A stretch of 64,000 nt of DNA, taken from assembly GCF_001423905.1 (NCBI RefSeq), contig NZ_LMPQ01000012.1, forward strand, positions 181,398 to 245,397, in the 5' to 3' direction. Position numbers and translations under genes: made by a program. Below are positions 1 to 9,530 of the stretch, piece after piece; the stretch's first letter is position 1; every line of letters begins with the position of its first letter. This stretch comes from Frigoribacterium sp. Leaf186 (lineage in GTDB: Bacteria > Actinomycetota > Actinomycetes > Actinomycetales > Microbacteriaceae). A model generated the notes under the pieces. The model did not search any database and was not told where the DNA came from. It was given only the letters and a program-made list of their open reading frames with translations.

Positions 1-119
1 CTCCTGTTCGTCGGCGCCGGTGCGATCGGATGGGGTCGGGTGCCCCCGGTCGCCTCGGTGCCTCTCGTGACAACACCGGAGCGGTGCCGGGTGTTCCGAA
101 GGCCTGCGAGGATCGACGC

Positions 120-1713
<1,594 letters not shown>

Positions 1714-1736
<23 letters not shown>

Positions 1737-1767
1737 GCGCGGGCGTGGCGGTCGCCGCCGCCTGAGC
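1714..1767. repeat. 25-bp imperfect direct repeat over the ABC-F stop codon
   Basis: The 25 bases at 1714-1738 (gcgtggcggtcac...tgagc), which include the last ABC-F codons and its TGA, recur with one mismatch at 1743-1767, giving a 29-bp period. The second copy is non-coding and lies between two convergent genes. Confidence 0.85.
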
Positions 1768-1784
1768 CGTCGGTCCGCCCGAGG

Positions 1785-2714
1785 TCAGCCCTCGGTGGTC
1801 AGGGGCCCCACGACCTCGGCGACGCCCGAGACGACGAGCCCGTCGGCGTCGTGGTCGAGGGCGGCGTACGCCGCGTCGAGGTCGGGCACGATGTGCCCGT
1901 AGACCGGCTTGCCGGTCGCGGCGAGGGTGGCCCAGGTCGTGGCGGGTGCCTGCCAGTCGAGGCCCAGCATGCTCCAGCTCGCCGAGGTCCGGCTCAGCAG
2001 CTCGGCGTCGTCGGCGAGCTCGCTCGCGTAGTAGTACCCCCAGGTCTCGCATCCCCACGACGTCGCGAGGTCGCCCCACGCGGTCTGCGTGCAGTAGCCC
2101 TTGCCGACGAGGGTCTGCGTCAGGTCGGCCGTGCCGAGTTGCGTCCGGGCGATCTCGAACAGCTCGGGGTAGAACTCGGCGCCGACGTACTTCGGGTCGA
2201 CGAAGAGGGCGTGGTCGTGGCCGAACTCGAGGACGATCTCGTCGAAGCGGGCGTAGGGCTGGTCGGACTGGTCGGGGTCGCTCGTCCCCGCCGCCGAGAT
2301 GCGGTGCCGCTGCACCTCGGCCCAGGTGTGCTCGGCGGCGACGAACCCGGTCGTGCCCGAGGTGCGGTCGAGGGTCTCGTCGTGCAGGCCGAACCAGATG
2401 CCGTCCGAGGTGCGGGCGAGCGACATCTCGAGCGCGTCGACTCCCGCCTCGACCGACTGCCGGTACGCGAACAGCGACATCTCGGGCCAGTCGAGTGATC
2501 CGCCGCGGTGCGCCACGGTGGCCGGGCTCGCGGCCCGCAAGCGGTCGACGGGCCGAGGAGGCGCGGTCGGCGTGACCTGCGCCTCCTCCCCGGACATCCG
2601 GTCCGCCCGGAGGGCCACGCCGGCACCGAGGGTGCCGAGGACGGCGAGCCCGCCCGCGCCGAGCAGCACGGTGCGGCGGGACACGCGGGGCCGGGACGAC
2701 GGGGCGGGGGGCAT
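1785..2714 (-). CDS. Tat-exported glycerophosphodiester phosphodiesterase-like protein
   Basis: A 309-residue protein with a twin-arginine signal (VSRRTVLLG, then a hydrophobic run to about residue 37), so it is predicted to be exported folded and may stay anchored. The body looks like the GDPD family, which hydrolyses glycerophosphodiesters to glycerol-3-phosphate and an alcohol: AHRGG supplies the first catalytic His and Arg, and GLHDETLDRTSG the second His. The usual metal-binding E-x-D is E-M-S here (DALEMSLARTSDG), so one acidic ligand is missing; this may mark a subfamily with a different metal site or substrate. It is convergent with the ABC-F gene. The ATG at 2714 precedes the Tat signal directly. 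Confidence 0.75.
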   Translation of the reverse strand: MPPAPSSRPRVSRRTVLLGAGGLAVLGTLGAGVALRADRMSGEEAQVTPTAPPRPVDRLRAASPATVAHRGGSLDWPEMSLFAYRQSVEAGVDALEMSLARTSDGIWFGLHDETLDRTSGTTGFVAAEHTWAEVQRHRISAAGTSDPDQSDQPYARFDEIVLEFGHDHALFVDPKYVGAEFYPELFEIARTQLGTADLTQTLVGKGYCTQTAWGDLATSWGCETWGYYYASELADDAELLSRTSASWSMLGLDWQAPATTWATLAATGKPVYGHIVPDLDAAYAALDHDADGLVVSGVAEVVGPLTTEG

Positions 2715-2838
2715 GGCTCAATCTTGGGGGTCACCGGGCCCGGGGCGCGACGCCCGGGGCCCGGATCACCCGGCGGTCGCCCGTGTCAGTCGGCCGCGAA
2801 CGGTCGAGGACGCACGGGGGCATCGTCGGCCGCGCGCG

Positions 2839-2844
2839 TAGGGT
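2839..2844 (+). promoter_or_regulatory. -10 element, leaderless SDR gene
   Basis: TAGGGT ends 7 nt before the ATG at 2852. No Shine-Dalgarno sequence lies between, so transcription probably starts at or next to the start codon. Confidence 0.55.
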
Positions 2845-2851
2845 CGGCCCC

Positions 2852-3538
2852 ATGACCGATCTCGACGGAGCCGTGGTGCTCGTGGCCGGCGCGTCCGGCG
2901 GACTGGGGCAGCGGCTCGCCGCGATGCTCGAAGACGAGGGGGCCGTCGTCGTGCGCGCCGCCCGACGGCCCGAGTCGTTGTCGGGCCCCGGCGCGTACCT
3001 CGCGGATCTGCGCGAGCGGTCCGGAGGCGCGGCGCTGGTCCGCTCGGCGCTCGACGAGCACGGCCGGCTCGACGGCGTCGTGGTCGCCGCGGGCGTCGTC
3101 GCCTTCGGGGCGGCGAAGGACCTCGACGACGACACGCTCGACGAACTCGTCGAGACGAACGCGCTCGGTCCCATCCGGCTGCTGCGCGCCGCGCAACCCG
3201 CTCTCGCCGAGAGCGCCGCCGCCGGCCGCGAACCGTTCGTCGTCACCCTGAGCGGCGTGGTGTCCGAGGCGCCGACCGTCGGCATGGCCGCCTACTCGGC
3301 GTCGAAGGCCGCCCTCGCCGCGTTCGTCTCCGCCGCGGGACGGGAGTACCGCCGCGACGGCATCCGGGTGCTCGACGCACGCCCCGGGCACACGGACACC
3401 GGTCTCGCCACCCGCGCGGTGGCCGGCGAGGCCCCGGCGTTCGGCTCGGCCCTCGACCCCGACGAGGTCGCCGAGCGCATCGTCCGGGCGATCGCCGACG
3501 GCGAGAAGGACCTGCCGAGCTCGGCGTTCACCGGCTGA
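2852..3538 (+). CDS. Short-chain dehydrogenase/reductase (SDR)
   Basis: A 228-residue classical SDR. The N-terminal nucleotide-binding motif is AGASGGLG (residues about 11-18), followed by the dinucleotide-preference region ending RAARRP. The active-site Ser is in TLSGVVS and the Tyr/Lys pair in YSASK. The NAG motif is altered to AAG in VVAAGVV. It should reduce or oxidise a small molecule with NAD(P)H; the substrate cannot be inferred. The start is fixed by the leaderless -10 element and by the Rossmann strand beginning at residue 7. The gene is convergent with a MarR-type regulator. The last codons run into a hexanucleotide repeat that overlaps the stop. Confidence 0.85.
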   Translation: MTDLDGAVVLVAGASGGLGQRLAAMLEDEGAVVVRAARRPESLSGPGAYLADLRERSGGAALVRSALDEHGRLDGVVVAAGVVAFGAAKDLDDDTLDELVETNALGPIRLLRAAQPALAESAAAGREPFVVTLSGVVSEAPTVGMAAYSASKAALAAFVSAAGREYRRDGIRVLDARPGHTDTGLATRAVAGEAPAFGSALDPDEVAERIVRAIADGEKDLPSSAFTG

Positions 3539-3560
3539 CGCCGACGCCGACGCCGACGCC
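3537..3560. repeat. (GACGCC)x4 beginning inside the SDR stop codon
   Basis: Four perfect GACGCC units. The first overlaps the TGA stop (3536-3538). Read in the gene's frame the array is TGA CGC then CGA CGC three times, so later copies carry CGA where the first carries TGA. Confidence 0.9.
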
Positions 3561-3576
3561 GGGCCGGTCGGCGACC

Positions 3577-4083
3577 CTAGCTGAACTCGTCGCCGACGAG
3601 ACGCAGCAGGTCGGCGAGCTGGGCCTGCTGGGCGGGCGAGAGCGAGTGCAGCCGGGCGCTCTCGGCGTCGACCAGGCTGAGCATGGCGGCGTCGACCCGG
3701 GCGATGCCGTCGGCGGTCACCCTCACGAGGACGCCGCGACCGTCGCTCGGGTCGCCGCGACGCTCGACCAGTCCGCGTTCGACGAGACGGTCGAGCCGGT
3801 TCGTCATCGTGCCGCTCGTGACCATGGTCGCCGTGACGAGGTGCTTCGGGCTGAGCTGGAACGGGTCGCCGGCCCGACGGAGGGCCGACAGGACGTCGAA
3901 CTCCCAGTTCTCGAGGCCGGCATGGGCGAAGGCCTCGCTGCGGATGCGGTCGAGCCGACGCGACAACCGCCGCAACCGCGAGAAGACGTCGAGGGGTGCG
4001 AAGTCGATGTCGGGGCGCTCACGGGCCCAGGCGTCGATGATCAGGTCGACTTCGTCGTTCGTGGCCACGGTGCTGCGTTCCAA
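3577..4083 (-). CDS. MarR family transcriptional regulator
   Basis: A 168-residue winged-helix protein of MarR type. The recognition region (LSPKHLVTATMVTSGTMTNR) is followed by the wing (GLVERRGDPSDGRGVLVRVT), both typical of the family, which binds DNA as a dimer and releases on ligand binding. The full frame begins with TTG at 4083; a GTG at 4068 (VATNDEV) is an alternative, and neither has a clear ribosome binding site or a well-spaced -10. The target is not evident: the nearest genes are the convergent SDR and, upstream, the end of the large lipoprotein gene on the same strand. The SDR is a plausible but unproven target. Confidence 0.85.
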   Translation of the reverse strand: MERSTVATNDEVDLIIDAWARERPDIDFAPLDVFSRLRRLSRRLDRIRSEAFAHAGLENWEFDVLSALRRAGDPFQLSPKHLVTATMVTSGTMTNRLDRLVERGLVERRGDPSDGRGVLVRVTADGIARVDAAMLSLVDAESARLHSLSPAQQAQLADLLRLVGDEFS

Positions 4084-4252
4084 TCGGTCGGGTCGTGCCT
4101 CTCATCTTCGTCCACCCGCCGGAGAATCGGCCACACGGGCTCACGGCCGGCAGCACGGGCGTGCCCGCCCCCGACGGTCCGCCGCGACGGCCCGCTCTGC
4201 ACGAACCGGCCCGCCCGGCCTCGGGCGCGGTCGCCTCGGCGGCCAGGCTCGG

Positions 4253-5944
4253 TTACTGGTACGTCACCAGGTCGGGCGTGGGCGAGACGTCAGCCATGGT
4301 CTGCTCGGGGCTGAGCATCGGGGCGTCCTCGTCGTAGAAGTTCTTCCAGCCCCAGGCCACGCCTGCCGGCGCCCCGTCGTGCAGGGTGCGCCAGGTGGCC
4401 TGCTTGTCGGGCTGCGAACCCTGGCCGTCGACGTGGATCAACGTCTCGAGTTCGGGGTGCGAGGTGTCGATCGTCGACCGGTCGCGCAGCATGTCGAGTC
4501 GGAACTGGTGCAGCACGAACATCTTCGGCGGCAGGCCCTTCGACGCGACCAGGTCGGCCAGCCAGCTCGACACGACGTTCACCTCGCTCGCCTCGACCCC
4601 GCCGATCTGCCGCAGGGGCACCTGGTCGGCCTCGAGGCGCCACTCGGGGTCGAGGGCCAGGCCTACGTTCGGTCGCGACAGCAGCGACTCGTAGCGCTTC
4701 GCCTGGCTGAGGAAGTCCGCGCGCCCCGGCTGCAGGTCGATCACGACGTACTGGCCCGCCGCGGCGGCGGCGTCGACGTAGGGCGCGATGCTCTCGGCCG
4801 AGAGTTCGTTCGAGTAGTCGCCGTCGGCCCCGGCCGCACCGGCGGCCACCGTGGCGATGATCTCGAGCAGGGGCACGACGGGTCGGTCGCTCACCGCGTC
4901 GTAGCTCGCCGCGACGGCGTCGGTCCGCTGCACGGTGGCGGCGACGTCCTGCTCGCCGAGCACGCCGAGCGCCCCCGTGCCGGGTGCGCCGTACAGCGCC
5001 ACGAACCGCCGGTCGGGGAAGAACCTCTGGCCGCCGCCCGGCAGCTGTTCGCCCGAGCGGGCGGCCGCGACGGACCAGCCCGGGTCGGGGACCGACGCGA
5101 ACGAGGCGCCGATCAGCACCGTGGCGGTCGTCGTCGAGGCGTGCAGCGCGTCGATCGCCTCGCCGGACGCCTGCAGGTCGACGACCCCGTCGGGCAGGGC
5201 CTCGACCTCGGCACCCGCCGCCCGCGCCGTGGCCGTCGCCGCGACGTCGTCACCACCGGCCACGACGGCGAGGACGTCGCTGCGTGGGCTGCCCGCCTCG
5301 GGGACGTCGACCGAGGAGGCGCCGGTCACGACCTCGACGCCCGTCGCGTCGAGCGCTCCCACGTCGCCCACCGTCAGCACCGTGTCGACGCCGAGCCGCT
5401 CGAGCTCGGCCGCCAGGACCGTCGACGAGCCGTCGGCGGTCCCGTCGGCGGTCGGGTCGGCCGCCGCCGAGTCGGTCGTCGAGCCCGTCGTGGAGGGCGC
5501 CGGTGACGCCGATGCGCCCGACGACCCCGCCGCGGGCGCGGGCGCGGGTGCCAGCAGCATCGGCACCCGCAGCCGCCGGGCCTCGTCCGAGGCCTCGGCC
5601 TGGGCCTCGGGGTCGCCGTCCGGGGCGACCACCGCGACGGGGCTCGAGGCGAACAACGCCCGGCTCGCCTCGACGGCCCTCTCGGGTGCGTCGGTGGCGC
5701 CGACGACGGTGACCCGCGCCTCCTGCTGTCGGGTGACGAGGGACGTCCGGTCGTCCGCACTCGAGGTGCAGCCGGCCGTCAGGACGAGGGCGGCGGCCGC
5801 GAGTGAGGCGACGGCCGCGACGCGGACGCGGTGGGCGGACGCCCGGCCCAGACCGGTTCGGGCCAGGCGGGTCCAGGTCGATCGAGCGCGGTCGGAACGG
5901 GGTCGGGCAGGGCGGTTTCGGGCGGAGCGGGTTCGGGACGACAC
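4253..5944 (-). CDS. Large lipoprotein of unknown function
   Basis: A 563-residue secreted lipoprotein. After an unusually long Arg-rich N-region (about 40 residues) comes a hydrophobic stretch and lipobox LTAGC with the lipidated Cys at 59. Residues about 75-240 repeat short alpha/beta elements (VTVVGATDAPERAVEAS, VDTVLTVGDVGAL, VLAVVAGGDD) reminiscent of cell-wall-binding repeat 2 domains, interrupted by an Ala/Ser/Thr/Pro-rich linker. The C-terminal 200 residues (YVVIDLQPGRADF, GLALDPEWRL, LFVLHQF-like strand, GVAWGWKNFYDED) look like a TIM-barrel-type catalytic fold with possible acidic active-site residues, but I cannot name the family. The GTG start at 5944 is supported by a leaderless TACCGT 6 nt upstream. 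It lies downstream of the ABC exporter genes on the same strand. Confidence 0.6.
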   Translation of the reverse strand: MSSRTRSARNRPARPRSDRARSTWTRLARTGLGRASAHRVRVAAVASLAAAALVLTAGCTSSADDRTSLVTRQQEARVTVVGATDAPERAVEASRALFASSPVAVVAPDGDPEAQAEASDEARRLRVPMLLAPAPAPAAGSSGASASPAPSTTGSTTDSAAADPTADGTADGSSTVLAAELERLGVDTVLTVGDVGALDATGVEVVTGASSVDVPEAGSPRSDVLAVVAGGDDVAATATARAAGAEVEALPDGVVDLQASGEAIDALHASTTTATVLIGASFASVPDPGWSVAAARSGEQLPGGGQRFFPDRRFVALYGAPGTGALGVLGEQDVAATVQRTDAVAASYDAVSDRPVVPLLEIIATVAAGAAGADGDYSNELSAESIAPYVDAAAAAGQYVVIDLQPGRADFLSQAKRYESLLSRPNVGLALDPEWRLEADQVPLRQIGGVEASEVNVVSSWLADLVASKGLPPKMFVLHQFRLDMLRDRSTIDTSHPELETLIHVDGQGSQPDKQATWRTLHDGAPAGVAWGWKNFYDEDAPMLSPEQTMADVSPTPDLVTYQ

Positions 5945-5950
5945 CGATCC

Positions 5951-5956
5951 ACGGTA
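5951..5956 (-). promoter_or_regulatory. -10 element, leaderless lipoprotein gene
   Basis: On the minus strand TACCGT ends 6 nt before the GTG at 5944. This supports the long N-region of the lipoprotein and means it can be transcribed separately from the ABC genes upstream. Confidence 0.55.
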
Positions 5957-5988
5957 ACCGCGACGGCCGACGCCGGAGCACCGTCAGG

Positions 5989-6885
5989 TCAGCTCAGCAC
6001 GTCCTTCGTCGTGAAGCGGCCGAGCGCGAGGGCGCCGAACACAGCGACGTAGCCCGCCTGCAGCAGGGCGTTGGCGGCGAACGAGTCCCACGAGATCGGG
6101 TCGCGCATCAGGTCGGCGAAGCCCAGCCAGTGGTGGGTGAACAGCCACGGGTCGAGGGCGTCCAGCTGCGGCAGCGCGTCGACGATCTGCGCGACGGTCG
6201 AGAGCACGATGGTCGCCGCCATGGCCCCGACGGGCACGCTCGTGAGCGTCGAGGCGAACAGGCCGATCGCGCTCAGGCCGAGCAACGACAGCGTGACGTA
6301 CAGCGCCATCAGCAGCAGCCTGAGGGCGTAGTCGCCGAGGCCGATCGTCTGGCCCGAGAGCAGGGTCACCGGTCCGATCGGGAACAGCGCGGCCCCGGCG
6401 ATCGCCCCGAACACGACCACCACGAGGGTCGCCGCGAGGCAGAACGCGGCTGCGGCCGCGTACTTCACGAGCAGGAGGCGCACCCGGCCCACCGGGGTCA
6501 CCAGCAGGTACCGCAGGGTGCCGAGGCTCGCCTCTCCGGCGACCGTGTCGCCGGCGACGACGCCCACGGTCAAGGGGAGGAAGAGCGGGATCGCCACCGT
6601 CAGTGCGGTGAGCGAGACGAAGAGGCCGTTCTGGGTGATGTCGCCCAGGAAGGCCGGCCCGCGGCCGCTGCCTCCGTCGGCCGTCGTGACGCGGACGGCG
6701 ACGGCGAGCAGCACGGGGATGAGCGCCAGGGCGCCGAGCAGGGCGATGGTGCGCACGCGGCGGAAGAGCACGGCGAGCTCGCTGCCGAGCAAGGCGAGGC
6801 CGAGTCCGCCGCGGGGGCCGTCGCCGGACTCGTCGGCGGTGCGGTCCGCGTCGGGACGCGCGCCCACGGGCTCAGCCGGCGACAT
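5989..6885 (-). CDS. ABC-2 type transporter permease
   Basis: A 298-residue integral membrane protein with about six hydrophobic segments and a 35-residue polar N-terminus, consistent with ABC-2 exporter permeases. It overlaps the upstream ATPase gene by 14 bp, so the two are translationally coupled and should form one exporter. A long extracytoplasmic loop follows the first segment (VRVTTADGGSG...). The exported substrate is unknown. The adjacent LolA-like exported protein suggests a lipid-linked or envelope-related job. Confidence 0.85.
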   Translation of the reverse strand: MSPAEPVGARPDADRTADESGDGPRGGLGLALLGSELAVLFRRVRTIALLGALALIPVLLAVAVRVTTADGGSGRGPAFLGDITQNGLFVSLTALTVAIPLFLPLTVGVVAGDTVAGEASLGTLRYLLVTPVGRVRLLLVKYAAAAAFCLAATLVVVVFGAIAGAALFPIGPVTLLSGQTIGLGDYALRLLLMALYVTLSLLGLSAIGLFASTLTSVPVGAMAATIVLSTVAQIVDALPQLDALDPWLFTHHWLGFADLMRDPISWDSFAANALLQAGYVAVFGALALGRFTTKDVLS

Positions 6886-7894
6886 CGAAGCCCTCCCCGG
6901 TCAGGTCGACGAAGCGGTCCTCGAGGCTCGCGCCCGCCACCTCGAAGCCCCGCACGCGCACGTCGGCGGCGACGAGGGCCGCGACGATCGACTCGGGCGA
7001 CAGCCCCTCGACGGCGAGGTCGGCCTCGACGCGCACCGAGCCGCCCGCGGTGGCGGGCGTCGCGTCCGACCGGGCCGGCGCCTCCGGGGTGAGCCCGAGT
7101 CGGGTCAGCACGTCGCGCGCGACGTCGGGGTCGGGGGTCAGCAGTCGGACGCGGTGCTCGCCGAGGGCCCGGAGGTCGTCGAGCGTGCCCTGGGTGAGCA
7201 GCCGTCCGGCGCTCATCACGCCGATGTGCGTGCACATCTGCTCGACCTCGCTCAGCAGGTGGCTCGAGACGAAGACCGTCGTGCCCTCGTCGGCCAGCGA
7301 GCGGATCAGGCCACGGACCTCGCGCGTGCCCTGCGGATCGAGGCCGTTGCTCGGCTCGTCGAGCACGAGCAGGTCGCGGGGCATCAGCAGGGCGTTCGCT
7401 ATGCCCAGGCGCTGCTTCATGCCGAGCGAGTAGGCGTGCGCCTTCTTCGAGGCGGCGTGCCCGAGGCCGACGCGGTCGAGTGCCGCGTCGACGCGGGCGC
7501 GGCGCGTGGCGGCGGGTGCCCGGCGGTCGCCCGAGTCGAGGCGATGCAGGTTGGCCCGCCCCGAGAGGAAGGGGTAGAAGGCCGGGCCCTCGACCAGGGC
7601 GCCCACCCGGGGCAGGACTCGTCGGAGGTCGTCGGGCATCGAGCCGCCCAGCACGCGGATGTCGCCGCTCGTCGCCGACGTGAGCCCCAGCAGCATGCGG
7701 ATCGTGCTGGTCTTGCCCGAACCGTTGGGGCCGAGGAACCCGTAGACGCTGCCGTGCGGCACCGCGAGGTCGACGCCGTCGACGGCCCGCTGGCGCCCGA
7801 ACTGCTTCGTGAGGCCGGTCGTCTCGACGGCGAACGCCCCGCGCGGCCCGGTGACGTCGTGCGTCGACCGGACCGCGGTGGTGTCGTGGCTCAC
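6872..7894 (-). CDS. ABC exporter ATP-binding protein
   Basis: A 340-residue ATPase of the CcmA/DrrA-like exporter type. Walker A is GPNGSGKTST, the signature is the exporter-type YSLGMKQR, and Walker B/D-loop is LLVLDEPSNGLDP. After the cassette (about residues 20-235) comes a C-terminal extension of some 100 residues containing an Ala/Pro-rich linker, common in exporter ATPases whose tail contacts the permease. The GTG at 7894 lies 10 nt after the stop of the LolA-like gene, and the 3' end overlaps the permease by 14 bp, making a three-gene unit transcribed right to left. Confidence 0.9.
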   Translation of the reverse strand: MSHDTTAVRSTHDVTGPRGAFAVETTGLTKQFGRQRAVDGVDLAVPHGSVYGFLGPNGSGKTSTIRMLLGLTSATSGDIRVLGGSMPDDLRRVLPRVGALVEGPAFYPFLSGRANLHRLDSGDRRAPAATRRARVDAALDRVGLGHAASKKAHAYSLGMKQRLGIANALLMPRDLLVLDEPSNGLDPQGTREVRGLIRSLADEGTTVFVSSHLLSEVEQMCTHIGVMSAGRLLTQGTLDDLRALGEHRVRLLTPDPDVARDVLTRLGLTPEAPARSDATPATAGGSVRVEADLAVEGLSPESIVAALVAADVRVRGFEVAGASLEDRFVDLTGEGFDVAG

Positions 7895-7904
7895 CGGCCG
7901 GGGG

Positions 7905-8993
7905 TCACTGACCGGCCGCGGCGGCCTGGACGGCCTCGGCGTCGACGGCTCCGGCGAAGACCCGGCCGTCGTCGGTGAGCAGCACCGAGACGAGTGAGGT
8001 CTCGAGGACGCGCCCGCCGTCGACCTTCGTGGTCAGCTGGTCGAGCAGGCCCGTGGTGTCGGACGACGAGGCACGGTCGGTCGAGCCGGCGCCAGGGGTC
8101 ACGCCGACGACCGTGCTCCAACCCGTTCCGACGACGGTCTTCTCCGCGTGCGTGCCCTCGGCCTTCGCCCGGCCGGAGGCGCGGTCCGGCGCCGTCGCCT
8201 CGGTCACGGTCGCGTCCGCCGGGGGAGTGAAGGCGAAGACGGACGCCGCAGGGGCGCCGAAGTCGACCGACGTGAACCCGGCCGACAGGGCGGGGTCGGC
8301 CTGACCCTTGGCGTCGACGACCACCTTGAGCGGGACGCCGGTCTCGGCGTCGACGGTCAGGGTGGCGCGGGCGACGAGGGTCGAGGCGTCCTTCGGCGTG
8401 AGGACGACCTGGTAGGCGTCGCGTCCGGCGACGCTGACGTCGGACTCGGCGGTCACCGTGGTCGTCGGGTCGACGTTCGCCAGGACGAGGGCGGCCAGCT
8501 CGGCGGGCGTCTGCGGCACGGCCGTGCCGTCGGGCAGGACGGAGGGGCGTTCGACGCCGCTCGCGTCGGGCAGCGTGGCGTGCGTGGCCTCCTTCGTCTT
8601 CGAGTCGTAGGCCCAGACGCTCGAGCCGTCGCGGATCACGTTGCGCTCGGCCAGGTCGTCGATGACCTGCACCCGCTGCCTCGAGGCCCCGTCGGCGTAG
8701 ACCTTGGCCGTGTGGCTGCCGGTCAGCAGTTCGAGTGCGCCTGCGACGCCGGACGAGTCCGAGCCGCCGGCGGCCTGGGTCGACACGTCGGGCAGCCCGA
8801 GGTCGGACGTCTGCTCGATCGTGCCCGAGTACGACGCGCCCGAACTCGAGGCGGCGAGTGCCAGCACCTGCTGGGGCGTCTTGTCGGGCAGGTCGACGTC
8901 GGCGGTGGCCGAGACGGCGGGGACCACGATGCTCGCGGCGATGACGGCCACGGGCACGGCGGCGGCGGTGGCCCAGCGGGTGGACTTCTTCAT
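7905..8993 (-). CDS. Exported LolA/RseB-fold-like protein
   Basis: A 362-residue exported protein with an N-terminal Sec signal (MKKSTRW, hydrophobic core, SATA cleavage region near residue 31). The mature part begins with TPQQVLALAASSSGASYSGTIEQT and then a series of beta-strand pieces (SRQRVQVIDDLAERNVIRDGSSVWAYDSKTKEA), which fits the LolA/RseB/LppX-type half-barrel that binds lipids or senses envelope stress. In a single-membrane bacterium it cannot be an outer-membrane carrier. It is the first gene of a unit with an ABC exporter. A GAGAGG lies 11 nt before the ATG. Function is inference from fold and context. Confidence 0.6.
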   Translation of the reverse strand: MKKSTRWATAAAVPVAVIAASIVVPAVSATADVDLPDKTPQQVLALAASSSGASYSGTIEQTSDLGLPDVSTQAAGGSDSSGVAGALELLTGSHTAKVYADGASRQRVQVIDDLAERNVIRDGSSVWAYDSKTKEATHATLPDASGVERPSVLPDGTAVPQTPAELAALVLANVDPTTTVTAESDVSVAGRDAYQVVLTPKDASTLVARATLTVDAETGVPLKVVVDAKGQADPALSAGFTSVDFGAPAASVFAFTPPADATVTEATAPDRASGRAKAEGTHAEKTVVGTGWSTVVGVTPGAGSTDRASSSDTTGLLDQLTTKVDGGRVLETSLVSVLLTDDGRVFAGAVDAEAVQAAAAGQ

Positions 8994-9151
8994 GACGATC
9001 GCGACCTCTCACGCCGGGCCCCGAGCGGGTCGACGACAGGGCAGGAGACTACGCGCGAAGCCTGGAGAACGCTGTCACCCGGACGGTCGGTCGCTCGACG
9101 TCGACAGAGCGTCGCCGAGGGGCGCCCGGCGCACCCCGGCGACGGCGGTCG

Positions 9152-9463
9152 TCAGAGCTCGACGACCTCGAACTCGAGCAGGTCGGCACCGGTCGCGACG
9201 GGCCCGCGCGGCGCGGCGCCGTCACCGGCCGGGCGGGTGTGGGCGGCCTTCGCCCCGTCGGCCGACCAGGCCGCGAAGTCCTCTTCGCTGCGCCAGGTGG
9301 TCACGACGAAGTAGCGGTCCTCGCCCGACACGGGACGCAGCAGCTGGAAGCCCTCGAACCCCTCGGCCCCGTCGACCGAGTGCTTGCGGGCGGTGAAGCG
9401 CTTCTCGAGCTCCGGGCCCGAGCCCTCGGGGACGTGGATGGCGTTGATCTTGACGACGGACAC
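9152..9463 (-). CDS. MhuD-like heme-degrading monooxygenase
   Basis: A 103-residue ferredoxin-like (ABM-fold) protein. Its start (VVKINAIHVPEGSGPELEKR) and centre (GFQLLRPVSGEDRYFVVTTW) match, from memory, the mycobacterial heme-degrading enzyme MhuD closely. The residues important there are at the same positions: Asn7, Trp66 and the heme-ligating His75. It probably works as a dimer in the cytoplasm, opening heme to release iron, and so complements the efeUOB iron system 17 kb away. No IdeR box is visible upstream. The GTG start has GAAAGG 7 nt before it. A general antibiotic-biosynthesis-monooxygenase role is less likely given the conserved triad. Confidence 0.8.
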   Translation of the reverse strand: MSVVKINAIHVPEGSGPELEKRFTARKHSVDGAEGFEGFQLLRPVSGEDRYFVVTTWRSEEDFAAWSADGAKAAHTRPAGDGAAPRGPVATGADLLEFEVVEL

Positions 9464-9530
9464 GGCGGTGCCTTTCGGTGGGGTGGTGGGGATCAGGAGG
9501 TGCGGTGGGGCCGTTCGGGACGACCGCGCG

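Noticed and set aside
1-119. Coding sequence at the left edge.
   Set aside because: No frame with plausible protein composition; probably the promoter region of the ABC-F gene.
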